From Eledone cirrhosa (Eukaryota; Mollusca; Cephalopoda; Octopoda; Eledonidae), in NCBI GenBank assembly GCA_964016885.1, contig OZ024744.1, positions 21,769,798 through 21,833,797 of the forward strand: a DNA stretch of 64,000 bases. The letters are read 5' to 3'. A model generated the notes under the pieces. That model was not told the origin of the DNA, made no database searches, and saw only the letters and a list, made by a program, of their open reading frames with translations. The position numbers and the translations under genes are program-made. Positions within the stretch are counted from its first letter, which is position 1. Each line of letters begins with the position of its first letter. Shown here in pieces: positions 14,721 to 27,954 of this stretch.

Positions 14721-16221
14721 ACAACAGCTATGACATCTTCAGACAGTTAGAAGAGGTGACAGGCACAACAGCTATGACATCTTCAGACAGAAGAGGTGAC
14801 AGCCACAACAGCTATGACATCTTTAGGCAGTTAGAAGAGGTGACAGCCATGACAGCTATGACATCTTCAGACAGTTAGAAGAGGTAACAGGCACAACAGC
14901 TATGACATCTTCAGACAGTTAGAAGAGGTGACAGCCACAACAGCTATGACATCTTTAGACAGTTAGAAGTGGTGACAGGAACAACAGCTATGATATCTTC
15001 AAACAGTTAGAAGAGGTGACAGGCACAACAGCTATGACATCTTCAGACAGTTAGAAGAGGTGACAGGCACAACAGCTATGACATCTTCAGACAGTTAGAA
15101 GAGGTGACAGCAACAACAGTTATGACATCTTCAGACAGTTAGAAGAGGTGACAGCCACAACAGCTGTGACGTCTTTAGACAGTTAGAAGAGGTGACAGTA
15201 ACAACAGCTATGACATCTTCAGAAGTTAGAAGAGGTAACAGGCACAGCAGCTATGACATCTTCAGACAGTTAGAAGAGGTGACAGCCACAACAGCTATGA
15301 CATCTTCAGACAGAAGAGGTGAGAGCCACAACAACTATGACATCTTCAGACAGTTAGAAGAGCTGACATGCACAACAGCTATGACATCTTTAGACAGTTA
15401 GAAGAGGTGACAGCCACAACAGCTATGACATATTCAGACAGTTAGAAGAGGTGACAGGCACAACAGCTATGACATCTTCAGACAGTTAGAAGAGGTGAGC
15501 GCAACAACAGCTATGAGGTCTTCAGACAGAAGAGGTGACAGCCACAACAGCTATGACATCTTCAGAGACAAGAGGTGACAGTCACAACAGCTATGACATC
15601 TACAGACAGAAGAGGTGACAGCCACAACAGCTATGACATATTCAGACAGAAGAGGTGACAGGCACAACAGCTATGACATCTTCAGACAGTTAGAAGAGGT
15701 GACAACCACAACAGCTATGACATATTCAGACAGTTAGAAGAGGTGACAGGCACAACAGCTATGACATCTTTAGACAGTTGGAAGAGGTGACAGCCACAAC
15801 AGCTATGACATCTTCAGACAGTTAGAAGAGGTGACAGCCACAACAGCTATGACATCTTCAGACAGTTAGAAGAGGTGACAGGCACAACAGCTATGACGTC
15901 TTCAGACAGTTAGAAGAGGTGACAGGCACAACAGCTATGTCATCTTCAGACAGTTAGAAGAGGTGACAGCAACAACAGCTATGACATCTTTAGACAGTTA
16001 GAAGCGGTGAGAGCCACAACAGCTATGACATATTCAGACAGTTAGAAGAGGTGACGGCAACAACAGCTATGAGATCTTCAGACTGAAGAGGTGACAGCCA
16101 CAAGAGCTATGACATCTTCAGACAAAAGAGGTGACAGGCACAACAGCTATGAGATCTTCAGACAGAAGAGGTGACAGCCACAACAGCTATGACATCTTCA
16201 GACAGAAGAGGTGACAGCCAC
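14721..16221 (+). repeat. 1.5-kb block, right copy (partner at 5,712-7,212)
   Basis: This is the right-hand member of the 9,009-bp-offset pair. The two differ at a few sites, for example TTCAGACAG here near 15901 where the left copy has TTCAGGCAG. After 16,221 the sequence follows a different order (CACAAAAGC rather than CACCACAGC). Confidence 0.86.
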
Positions 16222-17532
16222 AAAAGCTATGACATCTTCAGACAGTTAGAAGAGGTGACAGGCACAACAGCTATGACATCTTTAGACAGTTAGAAGAGGT
16301 GACAGCCACCACAGCTATGAGATATTCAGACAGTTAGAAGAGGTGACAGGCACAAAAGCTATGACATCTTCAGACAATTAGAAGAGGTGACAGCAACAAC
16401 AGCTATGACATCTTCAGACAGTTAGAAGAGGTGACAGCCACAACAGCTATGACGTCTTTAGACAGTTAGAAGAGGTGACAGTAACAACAGCTATGACATC
16501 TTCAGAAGTTAGAAGAGGTAACAGGCACAACAGCTATGACATCTTCAGACAGTTAGAAGAGGTGACAGCAACAACAGCTATGACATCTTCAGACAGAAGA
16601 GGTGACAGCCACAACAACTATGACATCTTCAAACAGTTAGAAGAGCTGACAGGCACAACAGCTATGACATCTTTAGACAGTTAGAAGAGGTGACAGCCAC
16701 AACAGCTATGACATATTCAGACAGTTAGAAGAGGTAACAGCAACAACAGCTATGACATCTTCAGACAGTTAGAAGAGGTGACAGCAACAACAGCTATGAC
16801 ATCTTTAGACATTTAGAAGAGGTTACAGGAACAACAGCTATGACATCTTCAGAAAGAAGAGGTGACAGGCACAACAGCTATGACATCTACAGACAGAAGA
16901 GGTGACAGCCACAACATCTATGTCATATTCAGACAGTTAGAAGAGGTGACAGCCACAACAGCTATGACATCTTCAGACAGTTATAAGATGTGACAGCCAC
17001 AACAGCTATGACATATACAGACAGAAGAGGTGACAGGCACATCAGCTATGACATCTACAGACAGAAGAGGTGACAGCCACAACAGCTATGACATCTTCAG
17101 ACAATTAGAAGAGGTGACAGCAACAACAGCTATGACATCTTCAGACAGTTAGAAGAGGTGACAGCCACAACAGCTATGACGTCTTTAGACAGTTAGAAGA
17201 GGTGACAGTAACAACAGCTATGACATCTTCAGAAGTTAGAAGAGGTAACAGGCACAACAGCTATGACATCTTCAGACAGTTAGAAGAGGTGACAGCAACA
17301 ACAGCTATGACATCTTCAGACAGAAGAGGTGACAGCCACAACAACTATGACATCTTCAAACAGTTAGAAGAGCTGACAGGCACAACAGCTATGACATCTT
17401 TAGACAGTTAGAAGAGGTAACAGCAACAACAGCTATGACATCTTCAGACAGTTAGAAGAGGTGACAGGCACAACAGCTATGACATCTTCAGACAGAAGAG
17501 GTGACAGCCACAACAGCTATGACATCTTTAGG
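16222..17532 (+). repeat. Linker block resembling 13.6-14.7 kb
   Basis: From about 16,359 to 17,408 this follows 13,610-14,659 at a constant offset of 2,749, with 43-mers at 16501 and 17228 (727 bp apart). The last part joins a TTTAGGCAG monomer to a GGAACAAC monomer near 17,533, where the order switches to that seen at 8,225. Confidence 0.82.
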
Positions 17533-18798
17533 CAGTTAGAAGAGGTGACAGGAACAACAGCTATGACGTCTTTAGACAGTTAGAAGAGGTGACAACAACA
17601 ACAGCTATGTCATCTTCAGACAGTTAGAAGAGGTGACAGCAACAACAGCTATGACATCTTTAGACAGTTAGAAGCGGTGACAGCCACAACCGCTATGACA
17701 TATTCAGACAGTTAGAAGAGGTGACGGCAACCACAGCTATGAGATCTTCAGACTGAAGAGGTGGCAGCCACAACAGCTATGACATCTTTAGACAAAAGAG
17801 GTGACAGGCGCAACAGCTATGACATCTTCAGACAGTTAGAAGAGGTGACAGACACAACAGCTATGACATCTTCAGACAGTTAGCAGAGGTGACAGGCACA
17901 ACAGCTATGACATCTTCAGACAGTTAGAAGAGGTGACAGGCACAACAGTTATGACATATTTAGACAGTTGGAAGAGGTGACAGGCACAACAGCTATGACA
18001 TCTTCAGACAGTTAGAAGAGGTGACAGCCACAACAGTCATGACATCTCCAGACAGTTAGAAGAGGTGACAGCCACAACAGCTATGACATCTTCAGACAGA
18101 AGAGGTGACAGGCACAACAGCTATGACATCTCCAGACATTTAGAAGAGTTGACAGCCACAACAGTTATGACATCTTCAGACAGAAGAGGTGACAGGCACA
18201 ACAGCTATGACATCTTCAGACAGTTAGAAGGGGTGACAGCCTCAACAGCTATGACATCTTTAGACAGTTAGAAGAGGTGACAGCCACCACAGATATGAGA
18301 TATTCAGACAGTTAGAAGAGGTGACAGCCACAACAGCTATGACATCTTCAGACAGTTATAAGATGTGACAGCCACAACAGCTATGACATATTCAGACAGA
18401 AGAGGTGACAGGCACATCAGCTATGACATCTACAGACAGAAGAGATGACAGCCACAACAGCTATGACATCTTCAGACAATTAGAAGAGGTGACAGCAACA
18501 ACATCTATGACATCTTCAGACAGTTAGAAGAGGTGACAGCCACAACAGCTATGACGTCTTTAGACAGTTAGAAGAGGTGACAGTAACAACAGCTATGACA
18601 TCTTCAGAAGTTAGAAGAGGTAACAGGCACAACAGCTATGACATCTTCAGACAGTTAGAAGAGGTGACAGCAACAACAGCTATGACATCTTCAGACAGAA
18701 GAGGTGACAGCCACAACAACTATGACATCTTCAGACAGTTAGAAGAGCTGACAGGCACAACAGCTATGACATCTTTAGACAGTTAGAAGAGGTGACAG
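17533..18798 (+). repeat. 1.27-kb block matching 8,225-9,490
   Basis: The offset is 9,308 throughout. Rare shared tags are GTGACAACAAC (8281 and 17589), CAGTCATGACATCTCC, GAAGGGGTGACAGCCTC and the 43-mers 9295 and 18603. A third, slightly rearranged version lies at about 11.2-12.1 kb. No gene is present. Confidence 0.86.
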
Positions 18799-19308
18799 GC
18801 ACAACAGCTATGACATCTTCAGACTGTTAGAAGAGGTGACGGCAACAACAGCTATGAGATCTTCAGACAGAAGAGGTGACAGCCACAACAGCTATGACAT
18901 CTTCAGAGAGAAGTGGTGACAGGCCCAACAGCTATGACATCTACAGACAGAAGAGGTGACAGACACAACAGCTATGACATATTCAGACAGTTATAAGATG
19001 TGACAGCCACAACAGCTATGACATATTCAAACAGAAGAGGTGACAGCCACAACAGCTATGACATATTCAGACAGTTAGAAGAGGTAACAGCATCAACAGC
19101 TATGACATCTTCAGACAGTTAGAAGAGGTGACAGGCACAACAGCTATGACATCTTTAGACAGTTGGAAGAGGTGACAGCCACAACAGCTATGACATCTTC
19201 AGACAGTTAGAAGAGGTGACAGGAACAACAGTTATGACGTCTTTAGACAGTTAGAAGAGGTGACAGGCACAACAGCTATGTCATCTTCAGACAGTTAGAA
19301 GAGGTGAC
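18685..19308 (+). repeat. 624-bp block, left copy (partner 23,224-23,847)
   Basis: Offset 4,539. Private shared variants are CAGACTGTTAG, AGAAGTGGTGACAGGCCC (18,910 and 23,449) and CATATTCAAACAG. Neither set was noticed elsewhere. This is the start of region 3. Confidence 0.85.
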
Positions 19309-19624
19309 AGCAACAACAGCTATGACATATTCAGACAGTTAGAAGAGGTGACGGCAACCACAGCTATGAGATCTTCAGACTGAAGAGGTGACAGACACAA
19401 CAGCTATGACATCTTCAGACAGTTAGAAGAGGTGACAGGCACAACAGCTATGACATCTTCAGACAGTTAGAAGAGGTAACAGCAACAACAGCTATGACAT
19501 CTTCAGACAGTTAGAAGAGGTGACAGGCACAACAGCTATGACATCTTTAGACAGTTGGAAGAGGTGACAGCCACAACAGCTATGACATCTTCAGACAGTT
19601 AGAAGAGGTGACAGACACAACAGC

Positions 19625-20705
19625 TATGACATCTTCAGACAGTTAGAAGAGGTGACAGGAACAACAGCTATGACGTCTCACAGACAGTTAGAAGAGGTGA
19701 CAGGCACAACAGCTATGTCATCTTCAGACAGTTAGAAGAGGTGACAGCAACAACAGCTATGACATCTTTAGACAGTTAGAAGCGGTGACAGCCACAACAG
19801 CTATGACATCTTCAGACAGTTAGAAGTGGTGACGGCAACCACAGCTATGAGATCTTCAGACTGAAGAGGTGGCAGCCACAACAGCTATGACATCTTCAGA
19901 CAAAAGAGGTGACAGGCACAACAGCTATGAGATCTTCAGACAGAAGAGGTGACAGCCACAACAGCTATGACATCTTCAGACAGAAGAGGTGACAGGCACA
20001 ACAGCTATGACATATTCAGACAGTTAGAAGAGGTAACAGCAACAACAGCTATGGCATCTTCAGACAGTTAGAAGAGGTGACAGGCACAACAGCTATGACA
20101 TCTTTAGACAGTTGGAAGAGGTGACAGCCACAACAGCTATGACATCTCCAGACAGTTAGAAGAGGTGACAGCCACAACAGCTATGACATCTTCAGACAGA
20201 AGAGGTGACAGGCACAACAGCTATGACATCTTCAGACAGTTAGAAGAGGTAACAGCAACAACAGCTATGACATCTTCAGACAGTTAGAAGAGGTGACAGG
20301 CACAACAGCTGTGACATCTGTAGACAGTTGGAAGAGGTGACAGCCACAACAGCTATGACATCTTCAGACAGTTAGAAGAGGTGACAGCCACAACAGCTAT
20401 GACATCTTCAGACAGTTAGAAGAGGTGACAGGAACAACAGCTATGACATCTTCAGACAGTTAGAAGAGGTGACAGCCGCAACAGCTATGACATCTTTAGA
20501 CAGTTAGAAGAGGTTACAGGAACAACAGCTATGACATCTTCAGAAAGAAGAGGTGACAGGCACAACAGCTATGACATCTACAGACAGAAGAGGTGACAGC
20601 CACAACAGCTATGGCATATTCAGACAGTTAGAAGAGGTGACAGCCACAACAGCTATGACATCTTCAGACAGTTATAAGATGTGACAGGCACATCAGCTAT
20701 GACAT
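19625..20705 (+). repeat. 1.08-kb block, left copy (partner 24,836-25,916)
   Basis: Offset 5,211. The block is marked by the one-base-longer junction GACGTCTCACAGAC (19,672 and 24,883) and by the first CTGTGACATCTGTAGAC monomer (20308 and 25519). A few single-base differences separate the copies, such as TAGAAGTGGTGACGG here. Confidence 0.86.
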
Positions 20706-21319
20706 CTACAGACAGAAGAGGTGACAGCCACAACAGCTATGACATCTTCAGACAATTAGAAGAGGTGACAGCAACAACATCTATGACATCTTCAGACAGT
20801 TAGAAGAGGTGACAGCCACAACAGCTATGACATCTTCAGAAGTTAGAAGAGGTAACAGGCACAACAGCTATGACATCTTCAGACAGTTAGAAGAGGTGAC
20901 ACCAACAACAGCTATGACATCTTCAGACAGAAGAGGTGACAGCCACAACAACTATGACATCTTCAGACAGTTAGAAGAGCTGACAGGCACAACAGCTATG
21001 ACATGTTTAGACAGTTACAAGAGGTGACAGCCACAACAGCTATGACATATTCAGACAGTTAGAAGAGGTGACGGCAACAACAGCTATGACATCTTCAGAC
21101 AGTTAGAAGAGGTGACAGCAACAACAGCTATGAGATCTTCAGACAGAAGAGGTGACAGCCACAACAGCTATGACATCTTCAGAGAGAAGAGGTGACAGGC
21201 ACAACAGCTATGACATCTACAGACAGAAGAGGTGACAGCCACAACAGCTATGACATATTCAGACAGTTAGAAGAGGTGACAGCCACAACTGCTATGACAT
21301 CTTCAGACAGTTATAAGAT

Positions 21320-22370
21320 GTGACAGCCACAACAGCTATGACATATTCAGACAGAAGAGGTGACATGCACAACAGCTATGACATCTTCAGACAGTTAGAA
21401 GAGGTAACAGCAACAACAGCTATGACATCTTCAGACAGTTAGAAGAGGTGACAGGCACAACAGCTATGACATCTTCAGACAGTTAGAAGAGGTGACAGCC
21501 GCAACAGCTATGACATCTTTAGACAGTTAGAAGAGGTTACAGGAACAACAGCTATGACATCTTCAGAAAGAAGAGGTGACAGGCACAACAGCTATGACAT
21601 CTTCAGACAGAAGAGGTGACAGGCACAACAGCTATGACATCTTCAGACAGTTAGAAGAGGTAACAGCAACAACAGCTATGACATCTTCAGACAGTTAGAA
21701 GAGGTGACAGGCACAACAGCTGTGACATCTGTAGACAGTTGGAAGAGGTGACAGCCACAACAGCTATGACATCTTCAGACAGTTAGAAGAGGTGACAGCC
21801 ACAACAGCTATGACATCTTCAGACAGTTAGAAGAGGTGACAGGAACAACAGCTATGACATCTTCAGACAGTTAGAAGAGGTGACAGCCGCAACAGCTATG
21901 ACATCTTTAGACAGTTAGAAGAGGTTACAGGAACAACAGCTATGACATCTTCAGAAAGTAGAGGTGACAGGCACAACAGCTATGACATCTACAGACAGAA
22001 GAGGTGACAGCCACAACAGCTATGGCATATTCAGACAGTTAGAAGAGGTGACAGCCACAACAGCTATGACATCTTCAGACAGTTATAAGATGTGACAGGC
22101 ACATCAGCTATGACATCTACAGACAGAAGAGGTGACAGCCACAACAGCTATGACATCTTCAGACAATTAGAAGAGGTGACAGCAACAACAGCTATGACAT
22201 CTTCAGACAGTTAGAAGAGGTGACAGCCACAACAGCTATGACATCTTCAGAAGTTAGAAGAGGTAACAGGCACAACAGCTATGACATCTTCAGACAGTTA
22301 GAAGAGGTGACAGCAACAACAGCTATGGCATCTTCAGACAGTTAGAAGAGGTGACAGGCACAACAGCTAT
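21320..22370 (+). repeat. ~1.05-kb block, left copy (partner 27,600-28,650)
   Basis: Offset 6,279, shown by the CTGTG tag (21719 and 27998), the 39-mer TTCAGAAAGTAGAGG and the 43-mer near 22,247 and 28,526. The stretch 20,706-21,319 before it is ordinary array with a 43-mer near 20,836 and no special feature. Confidence 0.82.
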
Positions 22371-22714
22371 GACATCTTCAGACAGTTAGAAGAGCTGACA
22401 GGCACAACAGCTATGACATCTTTAGACAGTTAGAAGAGGTGACAGCCACAACAGCTATGACATATTCAGACAGTTAGAAGAGGTGACGGCAACAACAGCT
22501 ATGAGATCTTCAGACAGAAGAGGTGACAGCCACAACAGCTATGACATCTTCAGAGAGAAGAGGTGACAGGCACAACAGCTATGACATCTACAGACAGAAG
22601 AGGTGACAGCCACAACAGCTATGACATAATCAGACAGTTAGAAGAGGTGACAGCCACAACTGCTATGACATCTTCAGACAGTTATAAGATGTGACAGCCA
22701 CAACAGCTATGACA

Positions 22715-23240
22715 TATTCAGACAGAAGAGGTGACATGCACAACAGCTATGACATCTTCAGACAGTTAGAAGAGGTAACAGCAACAACAGCTATGACATC
22801 TTCAGACAGTTAGAAGAGGTGACAGGCACAACAGCTATGACATCTTTAGACAGTTAGAAGAGGTGACAGCCACCACAGCTATGAGATATTCAGACAGTTA
22901 GAAGAGGTGACAGGCACAACAGCTATGACATCTTCAGACAGTTAGAAGAGGTGACAGCCGCAACAGCTATGACATCTTTAGAAAGTTAGAAGAGGTTACA
23001 GGAACAACAGCTATGACATCTTCAGAAAGAAGAGGTGACAGGCACAACAGCTATGACATCTACAGACAGAAGAGGTGACAGCCACAACAGCTATGGCATA
23101 TTCAGACAGTTAGAAGAGGTGACTGCCACAACAGCTATGACATCTTCAGACAGTTATAAGATGTGACAGCCACAACAGCTATGTCATATTCAGACAGAAG
23201 AGGTGAGAGGCACATCAGCTATGACATCTTCAGACAGAAG
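22715..23240 (+). repeat. ~526-bp block, left copy (partner 24,035-24,560)
   Basis: Offset exactly 1,320 over the full block. Differences seen are few: CAGCTATG versus CAGCCATG near 24,110, GAAAGTTAG versus GACAGTTAG near 22,981, and CATCTT versus CATCTA at the right edge. Confidence 0.85.
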
Positions 23241-25916
23241 AGGTGACAGCCACAACAACTATGACATCTTCAGACAGTTAGAAGAGCTGACAGGCACAAC
23301 AGCTATGACATCTTTAGACAGTTAGAAGAGGTGACAGGCACAACAGCTATGACATCTTCAGACTGTTAGAAGAGGTGACGGCAACAACAGCTATGAGATC
23401 TTCAGACAGAAGAGGTGACAGCCACAACAGCTATGACATCTTCAGAGAGAAGTGGTGACAGGCCCAACAGCTATGACATCTACAGACAGAAGAGGTGACA
23501 GACACAACAGCTATGACATATTCAGACAGTTATAAGATGTGACAGCCACAACAGCTATGACATATTCAAACAGAAGAGGTGACAGCCACAACAGCTATGA
23601 CATATTCAGACAGTTAGAAGAGGTAACAGCATCAACAGCTATGACATCTTCAGACAGTTAGAAGAGGTGACAGGCACAACAGCTATGACATCTTTAGACA
23701 GTTGGAAGAGGTGACAGCCACAACAGCTATGACATCTTCAGACAGTTAGAAGAGGTGACAGGAACAACAGTTATGACGTCTTTAGACAGTTAGAAGAGGT
23801 GACAGGCACAACAGCTATGTCATCTTCAGACAGTTAGAAGAGGTGACAGGCACAACAGCTATGACATCTTCAGACAGTTAGAAGAGGTGACAGCAACAAC
23901 AGCTATGACATATTCAGACAGAAGAGGTGACAGGCACAACAGCTATGACATCTTCAGACAGTTAGAAGAGGTGACGGCAACCACAGCTATGAGATCTTCA
24001 GACTGAAGAGGTGACAGACACAACAGCTATGACATCTTCAGACAGAAGAGGTGACATGCACAACAGCTATGACATCTTCAGACAGTTAGAAGAGGTAACA
24101 GCAACAACAGCCATGACATCTTCAGACAGTTAGAAGAGGTGACAGGCACAACAGCTATGACATCTTTAGACAGTTAGAAGAGGTGACAGCCACCACAGCT
24201 ATGAGATATTCAGACAGTTAGAAGAGGTGACAGGCACAACAGCTATGACATCTTCAGACAGTTAGAAGAGGTGACAGCCGCAACAGCTATGACATCTTTA
24301 GACAGTTAGAAGAGGTTACAGGAACAACAGCTATGACATCTTCAGAAAGAAGAGGTGACAGGCACAACAGCTATGACATCTACAGACAGAAGAGGTGACA
24401 GCCACAACAGCTATGGCATATTCAGACAGTTAGAAGAGGTGACTGCCACAACAGCTATGACATCTTCAGACAGTTATAAGATGTGACAGCCACAACAGCT
24501 ATGTCATATTCAGACAGAAGAGGTGAGAGGCACATCAGCTATGACATCTACAGACAGAAGAGGTGACAGCCACAACAGCTATGACATCTTCAGACAATTA
24601 GAAGAGGTGACAGGCACAACAGCTATGACATCTACAGACAGAAGAGGTGACAGCCACAACAGCTATGACATATTCAGACAGTTAGAAGAGGTGACAGACA
24701 CAACAGCTATGACATATTCAGACAGAAGAGGTGACATGCACAACAGCTATGACATCTTCAGACAGTTAGAAGAGGTAACAGCAACAACAGCTATGACATC
24801 TTCAGACAGTTAGAAGAGGTGACAGGCACAACAGCTATGACATCTTCAGACAGTTAGAAGAGGCGACAGGAACAACAGCTATGACGTCTCACAGACAGTT
24901 AGAAGAGGTGACAGGCACAACAGCTATGTCATCTTCAGACAGTTAGAAGAGGTGACAGCAACAACAGCTATGACATCTTTAGACAGTTAGAAGCGGTGAC
25001 AGCCACAACAGCTATGACATATTCAGACAGTTAGAAGAGGTGACGGCAACCACAGCTATGAGATCTTCAGACTGAAGAGGTGGCAGCCACAACAGCTGTG
25101 ACATCTTCAGACAAAAGAGGTGACAGGCACAACAGCTATGAGATCTTCAGACAGAAGAGGTGACAGCCACAACAGCTATGACATCTTCAGACAGAAGAGG
25201 TGACAGGCACAACAGCTATGACATATTCAGACAGTTAGAAAAGGTAACAGCAACAACAGCTATGACATCTTCAGACAGTTAGAAGAGGTGACAGGCACAA
25301 CAGCTATGACATCTTTAGACAGTTGGAAGAGGTGACAGCCACAACAGCTATGACATCTCCAGACAGTTAGAAGAGGTGACAGCCACAACAGCTATGACAT
25401 CTTCAGACAGAAGAGGTGACAGGCACAACAGCTATGACATCTTCAGACAGTTAGAAGAGGTAACAGCAACAACAGCTATGACATCTTCAGACAGTTAGAA
25501 GAGGTGACAGGCACAACAGCTGTGACATCTGTAGACAGTTGGAAGAGGTGACAGCCACAACAGCTATGACATCTTCAGACAGTTAGAAGAGGTGACAGCC
25601 ACAACAGCTATGACATCTTCAGACAGTTAGAAGAGGTGACAGGAACAACAGCTATGACATCTTCAGACAGTTAGAAGAGGTGACAGCCGCAACAGCTATG
25701 ACATCTTTAGACAGTTAGAAGAGGTTACAGGAACAACAGCTATGACATCTTCAGAAAGAAGAGGTGACAGGCACAACAGCTATGACATCTACAGACAGAA
25801 GAGGTGACAGCCACAACAGCTATGGCATATTCAGACAGTTAGAAGAGGTGACAGCCACAACAGCTATGACATCTTCAGACAGTTATAAGATGTGACAGGC
25901 ACATCAGCTATGACAT
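23224..25916 (+). repeat. Second copy of the 18.7-20.7 kb superunit, with insertion
   Basis: The left part (23,224-23,847) matches 18,685-19,308 and the right part (24,836-25,916) matches 19,625-20,705. The middle is longer and includes the 24,035-24,560 copy of 22,715-23,240, so offsets rise from 4,539 to 5,211 (672 bp gained). Confidence 0.8.
24523..24813 (+). other. Non-coding open stretch (96 codons), repeat-derived
   Basis: Three 40/44 pairs in succession give 84-bp (28-codon) periods and thus the most regular open frame in the window. Each 28-codon period contains HNSYDIFRQLEEV-like residues. It ends at the first unpaired 44-mer. No start context or domain supports translation. Confidence 0.78.
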
Positions 25917-26039
25917 CTTCAGAAGTTAGAAGAGGTAACAGGCACAACAGCTATGACATCTTCAGACAGTTAGAAGAGGTGATAGCCACAACAGCTATGG
26001 CATCTTCAGACAGTTAGAAGAGGTGACAGCAACAACAGC

Positions 26040-27620
26040 TATGACATCTTCAGACAGAAGAGGTGACAGCCACAACAACTATGACATCTTCAGACATTTA
26101 GAAGAGCTGACAGGCACAACAGCTATGACATCTTTAGACAGTTAGAAGAGGTGACAGCCACAACAGCTATGACATATTCAGACAGTTAGAAGAGGTGACG
26201 GCAACAACAGCTATGAGATCTTCAGACAGAAGAGGTGACAGCCACAACAGCTATGACATCTTCAGAGAGAAGAGGTGACAGGCACAACAGCTATGACATC
26301 TACAGACAGAAGAGGTGACAGCCACAACAGCTATGACATATTCAGACAGTTAGAAGAGGTGACAGCCACAACTGCTATGACATCTTCAGACAGTTATAAG
26401 ATGTGACAGCCACAACAGCTATGACATATTCAGACAGAAGATTTGACATGCACAACAGCTATGACATCTTCAGACAGTTAGAAGAGGTAACAGCAACAAC
26501 AGCTATGACATCTTCAGACAGTTAGAAGAGGTGACAGGCACAACAGCTATGACATATTTAGACAGTTGGAAGAGGTGACAGCCACAACAGCTATGACATC
26601 TCCAGACAGTTAGAAGAGGTGACAGCCACAACAGCTATGACATCTTCAGACAGAAGAGGTGACATGCACAACAGCTATGACATCTTCAGACAGTTAGAAG
26701 AAGTAACAGCAACAACAGCTATGACATCTTCAGACAGTTAGAAGAGGTGACAGACACAACAGCTGTGACATCTGTAGACAGTTGGAAGAGGTGACAGCCA
26801 CAACAGCTATGACATCTTCAGACAGTTAGAAGAGGTGACAGCCACAACAGCTATGACATCTTCAGACAGTTAGAAGAGGTGACAGCCACAACAGCTATGA
26901 CATCTTCAGACAGTTAGAAGAGGTGACAGGAACAACAGCTATGACATCTTCAGACAGTTAGAAGAGGTGACAGCCGCAACAGCTATGACATCTTTAGACA
27001 GTTAGAAGAGGTTACAGGAACAACAGCTATGACATCTTCAGAAAGAAGAGGTGACAGGCACAACAGCTATGACATCTACAGACAGAAGAGGTGACAGCCA
27101 CAACAGCTATGACATATTCAGACAGTTAGAAGAGGTGACAGCCACAACAGCTATGACATCTTCAGACAGTTATAAGATGTGACAGGCACATCAGCTATGA
27201 CATCTACAGACAGAAGAGGTGACAGCCACAACAGCTATGACATCTTCAGACAATTAGAAGAGGTGATAGCAACAACAGCTATGACATCTTCAGACAGTTA
27301 GAAGAGGTGACAGCAACAACAGATATGACATCTTCAGACAGAAGAGGTGACAGCCACAACAACTATGACATCTTCAGACAGTGAGAAGAGCTGACAGGCA
27401 CAACAGCTATGACATCTTTAGACAGTTAGAAGAGGTGACAGCCACAACAGCTATGACATATTCAGACAGTTAGAAGAGGTGACGGCAACAACAGCTATGA
27501 GATCTTCAGACAGAAGAGGTGACAGCCACAACAGCTATGACATCTTCAGAGAGAAGAGGTGACAGGCACAACAGCTATGACATCTACAGACAGAAGAGGT
27601 GACAGCCACAACAGCTATGA
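26040..27620 (+). repeat. 1.58-kb block (partner 32,044-33,624)
   Basis: Offset 6,004 for about 1.58 kb. Rare tags shared by both copies are GAAGAAGTAACAG, three successive CC-type 44-mers after the CTGTG monomer, GTGATAGCAAC and CAGTGAGAAGAGC. The first 0.7 kb also matches about 29,638-30,350 (offset 3,598). Confidence 0.85.
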
Positions 27621-27954
27621 CATATTCAGACAGAAGAGGTGACATGCACAACAGCTATGACATCTTCAGACAGTTAGAAGAGGTAACAGCAACAACAGCT
27701 ATGACATCTTCAGACAGTTAGAAGAGGTGACAGGCACAACAGCTATGACATCTTCAGACAGTTAGAAGAGGTGACAGCCGCAACAGCTATGACATCTTTA
27801 GACAGTTAGAAGAGGTTACAGGAACAACAGCTATGACATCTTCAGAAAGAAGAGGTGACAGGCACAACAGCTATGACATCTTCAGACAGAAGAGGTGACA
27901 GGCACAACAGCTATGACATCTTCAGACAGTTAGAAGAGGTAACAGCAACAACAG

